A stretch of DNA of 64,000 nt from CAVYXK01 sp963708245 (GTDB taxonomy: Bacteria > Pseudomonadota > Alphaproteobacteria > Acetobacterales > Acetobacteraceae): assembly GCA_963708245.1 (NCBI GenBank), contig OY970201.1:1674001-1738000 (forward strand). Reading direction: 5' to 3'. The stretch's first letter is position 1. Every line of letters begins with the position of its first letter. This document shows positions 54,598 through 62,935 of this stretch, one piece after another. Position numbers and translations under genes: made by a program. Below the pieces are notes generated by a model. It was not told where the DNA came from, ran no database searches, and was given only the letters and a program-made list of their open reading frames with translations.

Positions 54598-55527
54598 TCA
54601 GGCGGCAGCCGACAGAAGCTCGGCCAAGCCGGCCCGCCAGGCAGAACGATCGCCGAAGAGTGTGCGCAACAAGCGGTTGTTCAGCGCATGGCCGGAGCGG
54701 TGGGCGATGAAGCGGCCATGGATTGCAGCGCCAGCCAGCGCGAGATCGCCGACCGCGTCGAGCAGCTTGTGGCGGGCGAACTCGTCATGCATGCGCAGCC
54801 CACCGGGATTGAGCACACGCGCCTGATCGACCACCACTGCGTTGTCCAGGCTGCCGCCCCGAGCCAAGCCTGCCGCGCGCAGCCGCTCTACTTCTTCGGC
54901 CAGCGCGAAGGTGCGCGCCCGGCAAAGCTGATGGCGGAAATTCGCCGGGGTAAGGTGAAACGATACCGACTGACGCCCGATTGCAGCGGCGGCGAAGTCG
55001 ATCGACAGCGTCATCTCGAGACCGGGCATTCCAGCCCGCGCCGGGTGCAGCTCGACGAAGGAATCGCCCTCAGCGACGCGAATGGGCCGTCGGATTTCGA
55101 TGACCTTCTGCGCCGCCTCCTGCTCCTCGATGCCGGCGCAATCGACCAAGAACACGTAGGGGGAGGCGGAGCCATCCAGGATCGGCAGTTCTGGCCCGTC
55201 CACCTCGACCAGCAGATTGCCGACACCAGTCCCGGCAAGCGCCGCCATCAGATGCTCGACAGTGCCGATCCGAGCGATCGAGTCTTCGGGATGAACAAGT
55301 GACGTGGCGAGCCGCCCATCGGCTACGTGATCGAACCGAGCGGGAATGTCCCGTCCGAGATCGGTGCGACGGAATACGATTCCGTGATCCGCCGGAGCCG
55401 GCTGCAGCGTCAGGCTAACGCGACTCCCGGAGTGCAAGCCGACTCCGACGCAGCCAATTGGGGCCTTCAATGTGCGCTGGCACATCGGGGCTGTCAGTGG
55501 GATCGCGCTCAGCGGCAGTCCGTCCAT
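54598..55527 (-). CDS. lpxC: UDP-3-O-acyl-N-acetylglucosamine deacetylase
   Basis: 309 residues from ATG 55527 (MDGLPLSAIPLTAPMCQRTL); a GTG ten codons upstream is also open. LpxC performs the committed step of lipid A synthesis with a zinc ion. Ligands are in TVEHLMAAL and in HDEFARHKLLDAVGDL. Family blocks GVGLHSG and LPILDGSASPYVFL are present. It is downstream of ftsZ, as in many proteobacterial division clusters. Confidence 0.96.
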   Translation of the reverse strand: MDGLPLSAIPLTAPMCQRTLKAPIGCVGVGLHSGSRVSLTLQPAPADHGIVFRRTDLGRDIPARFDHVADGRLATSLVHPEDSIARIGTVEHLMAALAGTGVGNLLVEVDGPELPILDGSASPYVFLVDCAGIEEQEAAQKVIEIRRPIRVAEGDSFVELHPARAGMPGLEMTLSIDFAAAAIGRQSVSFHLTPANFRHQLCRARTFALAEEVERLRAAGLARGGSLDNAVVVDQARVLNPGGLRMHDEFARHKLLDAVGDLALAGAAIHGRFIAHRSGHALNNRLLRTLFGDRSAWRAGLAELLSAAA

Positions 55528-55695
55528 CGGCCATCCGCCTTTCGGTTTTTCCGACACGCTGCACCGCGAAACGCAGCGGGCTGCCCGAAGCTATGGGCGC
55601 GGCCCACGCGATTCGCGAGTCACTCTTTATTGCCGAATATTACCGCATAAGTGCTTGTTTCTGAAAGTTTCCTTCGTTGCGGAGCGTAACCGCCG

Positions 55696-57234
55696 TCATG
55701 ACGACTGGCGGCGCAGGAAGGTCGGGATCTCAATGCCCATCTCCTCGCCGGCAACCGGACGGACAGACGCGCGCGGGTGTTCCAACCGCGGCTCGACGGC
55801 CACCATCGGCTCGATCCGGCCGGCCGGTTGATCATGGCCAGCGGCCCCGCTGCCGGGGGGCCGGCGCCGGAACACGCCGGTGACGGTGCCGAACAGGCTG
55901 GGGCGCACCGGTTCGGCTACCGGTGCTCCCGCCGCATCGACAGGAGGAGCCGGCTCAGCGAACAGGCCGGAGCGTGGCCGCGTCGCGCCTGACGGCGAGT
56001 TAGCGGGCGGGCGGGCGGCCGGTGCGAACGGGGTGTGCGCACTTGCGGCCGGCATCTCGGCGACGTTGCCCGCAGGTGCTTCGGCGACCGCCGACGCGGG
56101 CTGTGGCATCGATGGTCTTAGCGAGGCCGGCAACACCACCGGCGCGGGACCGATCCCGACCGGCATTGCCCCGAGGTGGGTTGACATCGAAAGAGGCAGG
56201 GGCGCTCCCACGGCGCCCCCCTCCACCGCGACCAGACGCGGCCGCTGCTCCTCGGCTTTTGCCGGCGTATCGATACCAGTGGCGACCACCGAGACGCGCA
56301 CCCGTCCGGCCAAAGCCTCGTCGATTGCCGACCCGAAGATGATGTTGGCCTCCTCGTCCACCTCTTCGCGAATGCGATTGGCGGCCTGATCGACCTCGAA
56401 CAGCGTCATGTCCTCGCCGCCGGTGATGTTGATCAACAGCCCCCGCGCGCCGGCCATGGAGGTGTCTTCCAGCAATGGATTGCTGATCGCCGCCTCGGCG
56501 GCTCGGATGGCGCGGTTCTCGCCGTCAGCCTCGCCGGTACCCATCATTGCCTTGCCCATCTCCGCCATCACCGTGCGGATGTCAGCAAAGTCGAGGTTCA
56601 CGAGGCCGGGCGCCATCATCAGGTCGGTCACTCCGCGCACGCCCATGTAGAGGACCTGGTCGGCCATCTTGAAAGCCTCTTTCCAGGTGGTACGGTCGTT
56701 TGCCATTCGGAACAGGTTCTGGTTCGGGATGACGATCAAGGTATCGACGTGTTGCTGCAGCTCGTCGATTCCCTGCTCGGCGGCGCGCGCACGGCGCGTG
56801 CCTTCGAAGGCGAACGGCTTCGTCACCACGCCGACGGTCAGGATGTTTCGCTCGCGTGCCATGCGGGCGATCACCGGGGCAGCGCCAGTGCCGGTGCCGC
56901 CGCCCATGCCGGCGGTGATGAACACCATGTGCACGCCATCGAGGTGACGATACAGCTCGTCCGCGGCTTCTTCCGCGGCGGCACGCCCGATTTCGGGCTT
57001 GGCGCCCGCGCCCAGGCCTTGCGTGATGTGCGGCCCGAGCTGGATTCGCCGGTCGGCGCGACTGTGCATAAGCTGCTGCGCGTCGGTGTTCGCAACCACG
57101 AACTCCACACCCTGCAGGTTGGCCGTGATCATGTTGTCCACGGCATTGGTCCCGCCGCCGCCCACCCCGATCACAGTGATCCGCGGGGTGAAGTCGGTGT
57201 GAGTTTGTTGCGGGATAGTGAGATTGAGTGTCAT
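55696..57234 (-). CDS. ftsZ: Cell division protein FtsZ
   Basis: 512 residues. GTPase domain with VGGGGTNAVDNM, the tubulin signature GGGTGTGAAP and the T7 loop NLDFADIRTVM. Then a long Pro/Ala-rich linker (about 330-490) typical of alphaproteobacteria, and the C-terminal peptide EIPTFLRRQ that binds FtsA. It forms the Z ring. The ATG is 75 bases downstream of the ftsA stop. Confidence 0.98.
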   Translation of the reverse strand: MTLNLTIPQQTHTDFTPRITVIGVGGGGTNAVDNMITANLQGVEFVVANTDAQQLMHSRADRRIQLGPHITQGLGAGAKPEIGRAAAEEAADELYRHLDGVHMVFITAGMGGGTGTGAAPVIARMARERNILTVGVVTKPFAFEGTRRARAAEQGIDELQQHVDTLIVIPNQNLFRMANDRTTWKEAFKMADQVLYMGVRGVTDLMMAPGLVNLDFADIRTVMAEMGKAMMGTGEADGENRAIRAAEAAISNPLLEDTSMAGARGLLINITGGEDMTLFEVDQAANRIREEVDEEANIIFGSAIDEALAGRVRVSVVATGIDTPAKAEEQRPRLVAVEGGAVGAPLPLSMSTHLGAMPVGIGPAPVVLPASLRPSMPQPASAVAEAPAGNVAEMPAASAHTPFAPAARPPANSPSGATRPRSGLFAEPAPPVDAAGAPVAEPVRPSLFGTVTGVFRRRPPGSGAAGHDQPAGRIEPMVAVEPRLEHPRASVRPVAGEEMGIEIPTFLRRQSS

Positions 57235-57309
57235 GGCGACTTGTCCCTCAGACCACTCGATTCGTTGAAGCCGTTGTTGGCGAGTCGGAGCAAGAGCGCG
57301 TGTTGATGC

Positions 57310-58611
57310 TTACACGCGATCCCGCAGGAAGTTGACGAAGCGACGAAACAGACCGGCCGGACGGCCGGGCTCGAGCTCGATATCGTGCAGCGTGCGTCCG
57401 GCGCCTGCCGCCCAGGACAACAGCCCGGCCGCGGTGGCGAAGGCGGGACCCGCCGCTGCATCCGGCAGCCCACGCAGCGCCGCTGGCCGGCCCAGCCGGA
57501 CCTGTTTACCAAGCATGCGCGCCGCCAGCTCCCGCACCCCGGCGAGTTGGCAGGCACCGCCGGTCAGCACCACGCGATTGCCAGCGGCGCGCGAAAGGCC
57601 GCAGCTCTCCAGCCGGTCTTTGACCATCTCGAACGTCTCCTCGAGTCGCGGGCGGATGATGTTCACCACCATGCTGCGCGGCACCTTGGCGATCTGGTGC
57701 TCTTCTTCGCCCACCAGAGGTACCGGCAGCATCTCGCGCTCGTCGTCCGGACTCGACTGCACGTTGCCGTACAGCGTCTTCAGCCGTTCGGCATGCGCGA
57801 CCGGCGTCGAGAGCAGCCGGGCCAGATCGTTGGTCACGTGCACGCCGCCCACCGGAAGCTGCCCGGTGTGCAGCAACTGGCCTTCGGCGAACACGGCGAG
57901 CCCGGTGGTGCCACCGCCCATATCGATGACGATGGCACCGAGCTCGCGCTCATCATCGACAAGCGCCGCCAGACCGGCTGCCATCGGCGCCGACACCAGC
58001 TCGGCGATATCGAGATCGCAGCGGGCAACACAGGCGCCGAGCGAGCGCAGCGCGGTCGCGGCGGCGTCGATGATGTGCAGCCGCGCCGTCAGGGTGGTGC
58101 AGAACAGTCCGCGCGGATCGGCGACTCGGTCGGTGTCGTCAGCAGAGAAGGCAAGCGGCAGCGCGTGGATCGTGTCCCGCCCGTCTTCCTCGGCCCGCAG
58201 CCGCCCTTCGGCGACCACGCGACGAATGTCGCTTTCCTCGACCGCGCGGCCGTTGACCGGCCATTGGACGTTGAACAACCGGCTGGCCGGCTGGCCGCAG
58301 GTGAGATTGACGGTCACCGCGCGCAGCCTGGTGTCTGCCATGTCCTCGGCCTGGCCGACGGCGGCGCGGATGGCGCGTTCGGCCTCTTCGAGATCGACGA
58401 TGCCGCCGCTGCGGACGCCTTTCCCCTTGTGCCAACCGAAACCGAGTACGCGTAGTGTGCCGTCGCTTTCGCTGCGGCCGATCAGGCAGACGATCTTGGT
58501 GGTGCCGATGTCGAGCACACCGAACGGACCGCTGCGCGGATGGCGCGGGCGTTCGGACTCATCCGGGCCCATGCCCTGCGGCGGCAGCACGCGGCGCGCC
58601 ATGTCGTTCAT
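57310..58611 (-). CDS. ftsA: Cell division protein FtsA
   Basis: 433 residues from ATG 58611 (MNDMARRVLPPQGMGPDESE). Actin-like ATPase: FGVLDIGTTKIVCLIGR (phosphate 1), GAIVIDMGGGTTGLAVF (phosphate 2) and VVLTGGACQLAGVRELA. The C-terminal FRRFVNFLRDRV is the usual amphipathic membrane-targeting helix. It tethers FtsZ to the membrane. The upstream REP element separates it from ftsQ. Confidence 0.97.
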   Translation of the reverse strand: MNDMARRVLPPQGMGPDESERPRHPRSGPFGVLDIGTTKIVCLIGRSESDGTLRVLGFGWHKGKGVRSGGIVDLEEAERAIRAAVGQAEDMADTRLRAVTVNLTCGQPASRLFNVQWPVNGRAVEESDIRRVVAEGRLRAEEDGRDTIHALPLAFSADDTDRVADPRGLFCTTLTARLHIIDAAATALRSLGACVARCDLDIAELVSAPMAAGLAALVDDERELGAIVIDMGGGTTGLAVFAEGQLLHTGQLPVGGVHVTNDLARLLSTPVAHAERLKTLYGNVQSSPDDEREMLPVPLVGEEEHQIAKVPRSMVVNIIRPRLEETFEMVKDRLESCGLSRAAGNRVVLTGGACQLAGVRELAARMLGKQVRLGRPAALRGLPDAAAGPAFATAAGLLSWAAGAGRTLHDIELEPGRPAGLFRRFVNFLRDRV

Positions 58612-58633
58612 TGGATTGCTCGCGAGCGGACCA

Positions 58634-58674
58634 CCCCCTTCACCTCTTCCGCAGAGCGGGAGAGGTGAAGGGGG
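58634..58674. repeat. REP-like palindrome between ftsQ and ftsA
   Basis: CCCCCTTCACCTCT and AGAGGTGAAGGGGG arms surround TCCGCAGAGCGGG. It belongs to the CTCTCCCGC family with extended arms. It could modulate the ratio of FtsQ to FtsA transcripts. Confidence 0.7.
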
Positions 58675-58705
58675 GGCGCACTTGAATCTCTCGACATCAC
58701 ACCCC

Positions 58706-59572
58706 CTACGTCTGCTTCTTTGCCGCCGTCGCGTCGGGTGCGGCCGGCGCGAGCGGATGCAGCACCAGCATGGTGGGCAGACGCATGTCGATTCGCGCCA
58801 GTGGACGATCGAGCAACTTGTGTTGTTCCTCGAGCGCACTCAGCCGATCGAGCGCGGCGGCTTCGTGGCCTTCCGGCAGCAGAACCTCCATCCCGGATTT
58901 CATCTTCAGGTTCCAGCGGCGTTCGCCGATCCGGATCGCCGCAACCACGCGCGCGGAAATGACCGGGTGAACGTTCAGGGCATCGATCAACGCCGCGGCG
59001 CCGTCCGGCGCGCCGGGCCCGACCAGCAGCGGAAATTGGCGGAAATCAGACACGTTCTCGTTTGCAACGACCTGGCCCGCCCGGTCGATCAGCGCGAACT
59101 TTCCCTGGTTCTGCCAGATCGCGAACGGCCCGCGCTCCTGGAGCTGCACCACGATCGTGCCGGGCAGGCGGCGTTCGACCGTGGCGTGATCGACCCATGA
59201 GAGCTTCTCGATTCGCCGCGCCGCCTGCTCGACCGAGAATCCGAGAATTGGATCGCCAACCGACACGCCGAGCGTTGCACGCAGCAATTGCTCCGGCGTG
59301 TTGGCGCGGCCTTCGATGCGGATCTCAGCGACGCTCAGGCCGGTGAAGCCAGTGGCGTTGAGCAGCCGCTCGCGCATGCGCGCGAGCGTGCCCCCGGGCT
59401 CGGCGGAATGCACCGCGATCACGCCAAGCATTAGGAGAGCGGCGGCGAAGACCAGCCAGCCAGTGGGGCGCAGCAGTCGTCTTTGGCGACGCAGAAGCAG
59501 CTTGAGCCTGGCCGGCCGGTCCCTGACCGAGTTCCGCGGTGTGGGCGCCCCGCCTATTCCCCTGGGCGACAC
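58706..59572 (-). CDS. ftsQ: Cell division protein FtsQ
   Basis: 288 residues from GTG 59572. A basic cytoplasmic start (RLKLLLRRQRRLLRP) and one membrane helix (TGWLVFAAALLMLGVIAV) are followed by a POTRA domain (GLSVAEIRIEGRANTPEQLL) and the FtsQ beta domain (LIDRAGQVVANENV). It connects early and late division proteins. The start lies 19 bases inside ddl. Confidence 0.95.
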   Translation of the reverse strand: MSPRGIGGAPTPRNSVRDRPARLKLLLRRQRRLLRPTGWLVFAAALLMLGVIAVHSAEPGGTLARMRERLLNATGFTGLSVAEIRIEGRANTPEQLLRATLGVSVGDPILGFSVEQAARRIEKLSWVDHATVERRLPGTIVVQLQERGPFAIWQNQGKFALIDRAGQVVANENVSDFRQFPLLVGPGAPDGAAALIDALNVHPVISARVVAAIRIGERRWNLKMKSGMEVLLPEGHEAAALDRLSALEEQHKLLDRPLARIDMRLPTMLVLHPLAPAAPDATAAKKQT

Positions 59573-60480
59573 GTCGCATTCTCCACCATCCAGGTGCAGA
59601 GCTGAGGAAAGCTCATGCCGTGATGCGCGGCCTGCTCAGGTAAAAGCGAAGTCGGTGTGAGACCGGGCTGCGTGTTGACCTCCAGCAGCACGAGCCGGCC
59701 CGGTTCGCCTTCGGTGTCGTCGTAACGGAAATCGGCCCGGGTCGCTCCGCTGCAGCCGAGCGCGCGATGTGCCGCCAGCGCCACGTCCAGGGCACGGCTG
59801 TACGCGGACGGATGCATGGCGGCGGGGATGACGTGTCGCGAGCCGCCGTCGGCGTATTTCGACTCGTAGTCGTAGAAGGTGCCTGCTTCAGCGATGATCT
59901 CGGTGACTGCGAGCGCGCGATCGCCCATCACCCCGACCGTCAGCTCGCGGCCGGCGATGTATTCCTCGACCAGCGCAGTACGGCCGAAGCGCCAAGTGCG
60001 CGCGACCTCGGCGCGCCGGTTGTCGCCGTTGCGCATAATCTCGACGCCGACCGAGGAACCTTCGTTTATCGGCTTGATCACATAGGGACGCGGAAACGGG
60101 TCTGCGGCTTCCAGCTCGTCGAGCACGATGGTGCGCCCACGCGGCACCGGCAGGCCCGCAGCCGCGAAGATCGCTTTCGCCGCGATCTTATCCATGGCGA
60201 GCGAGGACGCTCGGACTCCGGAATGCGTATAGGGGATGCCGAGCCAGTCGAGCACGCCCTGGATCGCGCCATCCTCGCCGTAACGGCCGTGCAGCGCGTT
60301 GAACACTGCGTCGGGCTTGGGATCGAGCGCGGCGATGACGGCGCCCAGATCGGCGTTCACTTCGATCGGCGTGACCTCGAAGCCGGCCTGACGCAGAGCG
60401 GCGATTACCTGCATTCCGGAGGAGAGGCTGACCTCCCGTTCCGCCGAGATGCCGCCATAAAGCACCGCCACGCGAGTCAT
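59554..60480 (-). CDS. ddl: D-alanine--D-alanine ligase
   Basis: 308 residues from ATG 60480, overlapping the murB stop as ATGA. ATP-grasp enzyme: VLYGGISAEREVSLSSG, ALHGRYGEDGAIQG, PYVIKPINEGSSVGVEI and LLEVNTQPGLTPTSLLPEQA. It makes the D-Ala-D-Ala end of the peptidoglycan stem, with substrate from alr. Confidence 0.97.
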   Translation of the reverse strand: MTRVAVLYGGISAEREVSLSSGMQVIAALRQAGFEVTPIEVNADLGAVIAALDPKPDAVFNALHGRYGEDGAIQGVLDWLGIPYTHSGVRASSLAMDKIAAKAIFAAAGLPVPRGRTIVLDELEAADPFPRPYVIKPINEGSSVGVEIMRNGDNRRAEVARTWRFGRTALVEEYIAGRELTVGVMGDRALAVTEIIAEAGTFYDYESKYADGGSRHVIPAAMHPSAYSRALDVALAAHRALGCSGATRADFRYDDTEGEPGRLVLLEVNTQPGLTPTSLLPEQAAHHGMSFPQLCTWMVENATCRPGE

Positions 60481-61505
60481 GCGTCCGTCCTTTCCGCGGT
60501 GACGCGGCTTGCCGGGAGCGGGCGCCCAATCCGGCGAATCTCCCATTCCAGGTTCACCCCGGTCGCAAGGAGGACGCGGTGCCGCACCTCCTCGCCGAGG
60601 AACTCGAGATCGGCGGCCGTGGCGCTGCCGGTATTGATCAAGAAATTGCAGTGCTGCTCAGAGACTTGTGCGCCGCCGCGGGCAAGGCCTCGGCACCCGG
60701 CTGCGTCGATCAGCTCCCACGCCTTCATGTCGGGCGGGTTCTGGAACGTGGAGCCGCCGGTGCGGGCACGAATTGGTTGCGTGGCTTCGCGCGTAGCGCG
60801 GATCTCGGCCATGCGGGCCGCAATCACCGCCGGCGTGCCGGATCGCGCGCGGAGGCGGGCGCGCACCACCACCGCGCCATCCGACAGATGCGCGTGGCGA
60901 TAGGCGAAGGCCAGCTCGGCCGCGGCGAGCCGCAGCAGCTCACTGGATCTCGTGACGACCTCGGCCCAGTCGAGGCAGGAGGCGATGTCGCCGCCATAGG
61001 CGCCGGCATTCATCGCCACTGCACCGCCGATCGTGCCGGGAATGCCGGAGAGGAACTCGAGCCCGGCCAAACCCGCTGCCGCGGCATGCTCTGCTACTGT
61101 CATGTCAAGCGCGGCGGCACCGGCGACGATGCCATCGGTTTCCGGTGTAATCGTGGTAAAGCCACGGGCGAGGCGGACGGTGACGCCGGGCAGTCCATCA
61201 TCGCGGATGATCAGATTTGAGCAGGCTCCGATCACCTGCACCGGCACGTCGGGCGGCAGGGCGCGCAAGAACGCGGCGAGATCGTCGGCGTCAGCGGGAC
61301 GAAGGAGCGTCTCGGCGGGACCGCCGACACGGAACCAGGTGAAGGGTGCGAGCGGCGCGTCGGGTTGCGCTCGGCCGCGGAACTCCACCCCTCCCGCTCC
61401 GCGGGCCTCCGCTCTGCGGGCCTCGCGCCCGGCACCCTTACCCGGTTCGCTTCGCGAACCGACCTCTCCCGCAGCGCGGGAGAGGTGGATTTCGGGGCCG
61501 TTCAT
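60477..61505 (-). CDS. murB: UDP-N-acetylenolpyruvoylglucosamine reductase
   Basis: 342 residues from ATG 61505, which overlaps the murC stop as ATGA. FAD-binding blocks APFTWFRVGGPAETLLRP, VIGACSNLIIRDDGLPG and GIPGTIGGAVAMNAGAYGG are typical; the C-terminal substrate domain has GGSTFQNPP. The first 45 residues or so (GPEIHLSRAAGEVGSRSEPG and following) are not MurB-like: they are the translation of a palindromic repeat cluster at about 61386..61500. Confidence 0.95.
   Translation of the reverse strand: MNGPEIHLSRAAGEVGSRSEPGKGAGREARRAEARGAGGVEFRGRAQPDAPLAPFTWFRVGGPAETLLRPADADDLAAFLRALPPDVPVQVIGACSNLIIRDDGLPGVTVRLARGFTTITPETDGIVAGAAALDMTVAEHAAAAGLAGLEFLSGIPGTIGGAVAMNAGAYGGDIASCLDWAEVVTRSSELLRLAAAELAFAYRHAHLSDGAVVVRARLRARSGTPAVIAARMAEIRATREATQPIRARTGGSTFQNPPDMKAWELIDAAGCRGLARGGAQVSEQHCNFLINTGSATAADLEFLGEEVRHRVLLATGVNLEWEIRRIGRPLPASRVTAERTDA
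61386..61500. repeat. Palindromic repeat cluster read in frame as the MurB N-terminus
   Basis: Contains CGGTTCGC-TTC-GCGAACCG (61443..61461) and ACCTCTCCCGC-AGC-GCGGGAGAGGT (61462..61486), the second being the same element as at 51142..51176. Further GCTCCGCGGGCC/GCTCTGCGGGCC motifs precede them. The open frame of murB runs through the cluster without a stop. Confidence 0.8.
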
Positions 61506-62935
61506 GCCGCATTCCCTCCGCGCCGTGCGTTCTGCAACGCGGCCAGCTCGGCGGGCAGGGCGGCAGCCCATTGGGTGATGTTGCCGGCGCCCAGGCAGAC
61601 TACGAAATCGCCGGGCTTGGCGATCGCCGAGATCATCTCGGCAAGAAGGTCGGGGCTGGGGAGCGGTACCACGCTGCGATGACCGCGGGCCCGCAGGCCA
61701 TCGACCAGCGCATCGCGCGTCACGCCGGGGATCGGCGTCTCGCCGGCGGGATAGACGTCAGCAACGATCACTGTGCCCGCGTCGTTCATGCAAGCACAGA
61801 ATTCGTTAAACAGCGAATGGAGCCGCGTGTAGCGGTGCGGCTGCACGACTGCGACGACGTCGCGCGCACCGGCCTGTCGCGCCGCCTTCAGCACCGCGGC
61901 AATTTCAACTGGATGGTGGCCGTAGTCGTCGATCACGGTGATGCCGCCGGCCTCGCCGGTCTTGGTGAAGCGGCGCTTGACGCCGCGGAAGGCGGCGAAG
62001 GCGCTGCGCAGCGTGTCGTCGTCGATCATCATCTCGGAGCCGACGGCGACCGCGGCCAGTGCGTTCTGCACGTTGTGGTGGCCAAGCATCGGCAGACGGA
62101 ACGGCCCGGTCTTGCGCGAGCGGTTCCGCGTGCGGTCGGTTAGCACCACTTCGAACGTGGCGCCCAGCCGGTCGGCGACCACTCGTTCTGCGCGCACATC
62201 GGCCTGCGGCGAGAAGCCGTAAGTAATGATCCGCCGGTCTGACAGGCGCGGGATCATCTGCTGTACCGCTGGATGGTCGATGCACAGCACCGCGAATCCA
62301 TAGAAAGGAATGTTGGCAACGAACTGATCGTATCCGGCGATCATCGCCTCCGGCGTGCCCCAGTGATCGAGATGTTCCGGATCCATATTGGTGACCACCG
62401 CGATGACCGCCGGCAGGCGCAGGAAGCTGCCGTCGCTTTCGTCGGCCTCGACCACCATCCACTCGCCGGCACCAAGCCTGGTGTTGGTGCCATAGGCATT
62501 GATGATGCCGCCGTTAATCACGGTGGGATCGAGTCGCGCAGCTTCGAGCACCGCGGCGATCAGGCTGGTGGTGGTGGTTTTGCCATGCGTGCCGCCGACC
62601 GCGATCGACCAACGAAGCCGCATCAGCTCGGCCAGCATCTCAGCGCGGCGGACCACCGGGACGAAGCGGGCGCGCGCCGCTAGGACCTCCGGATTGTCGC
62701 GCTTCACCGCGGAGGAGACCACCACCACCTGGGCGTTCCCGAGGTTGGCGGGGTCGTGGCCGATGGCGATGGGGATGCCGGCCTCGCGCAACCGACGAAC
62801 ATTGGCGGAATCGGCGATGTCGCTACCCTGCACGCTATAGCCGAGCGTGTGCAGCACCTCGGCGATGCCGGACATGCCGATGCCGCCGATGCCGACGAAA
62901 TGGATGGTTCCGATTGAAAGCGGCAGGGCCCTCAC
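61502..62935 (-). CDS. murC: UDP-N-acetylmuramate--L-alanine ligase
   Basis: 477 residues from GTG 62935, overlapping the murG stop as GTGA. N-terminal GIGGIGMSGIAEVLH (nucleotide-sugar fold), P-loop GGTHGKTTTTSLIA, central LDHWGTPEAMIAGYDQF and NVQNALAAVAVG, C-terminal DDYGHHPVEIAAVLKAAR. It adds the first amino acid to UDP-MurNAc. Confidence 0.97.
   Translation of the reverse strand: MRALPLSIGTIHFVGIGGIGMSGIAEVLHTLGYSVQGSDIADSANVRRLREAGIPIAIGHDPANLGNAQVVVVSSAVKRDNPEVLAARARFVPVVRRAEMLAELMRLRWSIAVGGTHGKTTTTSLIAAVLEAARLDPTVINGGIINAYGTNTRLGAGEWMVVEADESDGSFLRLPAVIAVVTNMDPEHLDHWGTPEAMIAGYDQFVANIPFYGFAVLCIDHPAVQQMIPRLSDRRIITYGFSPQADVRAERVVADRLGATFEVVLTDRTRNRSRKTGPFRLPMLGHHNVQNALAAVAVGSEMMIDDDTLRSAFAAFRGVKRRFTKTGEAGGITVIDDYGHHPVEIAAVLKAARQAGARDVVAVVQPHRYTRLHSLFNEFCACMNDAGTVIVADVYPAGETPIPGVTRDALVDGLRARGHRSVVPLPSPDLLAEMISAIAKPGDFVVCLGAGNITQWAAALPAELAALQNARRGGNAA

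Noticed and set aside
57332..59200. 622-codon open frame on the plus strand opposite ftsA and ftsQ
   Set aside because: It is the mirror of conserved coding sequence in GC-rich DNA; composition is Ser/Arg/Pro-rich and unlike a protein, and both strands cannot be conserved as FtsA/FtsQ and this.
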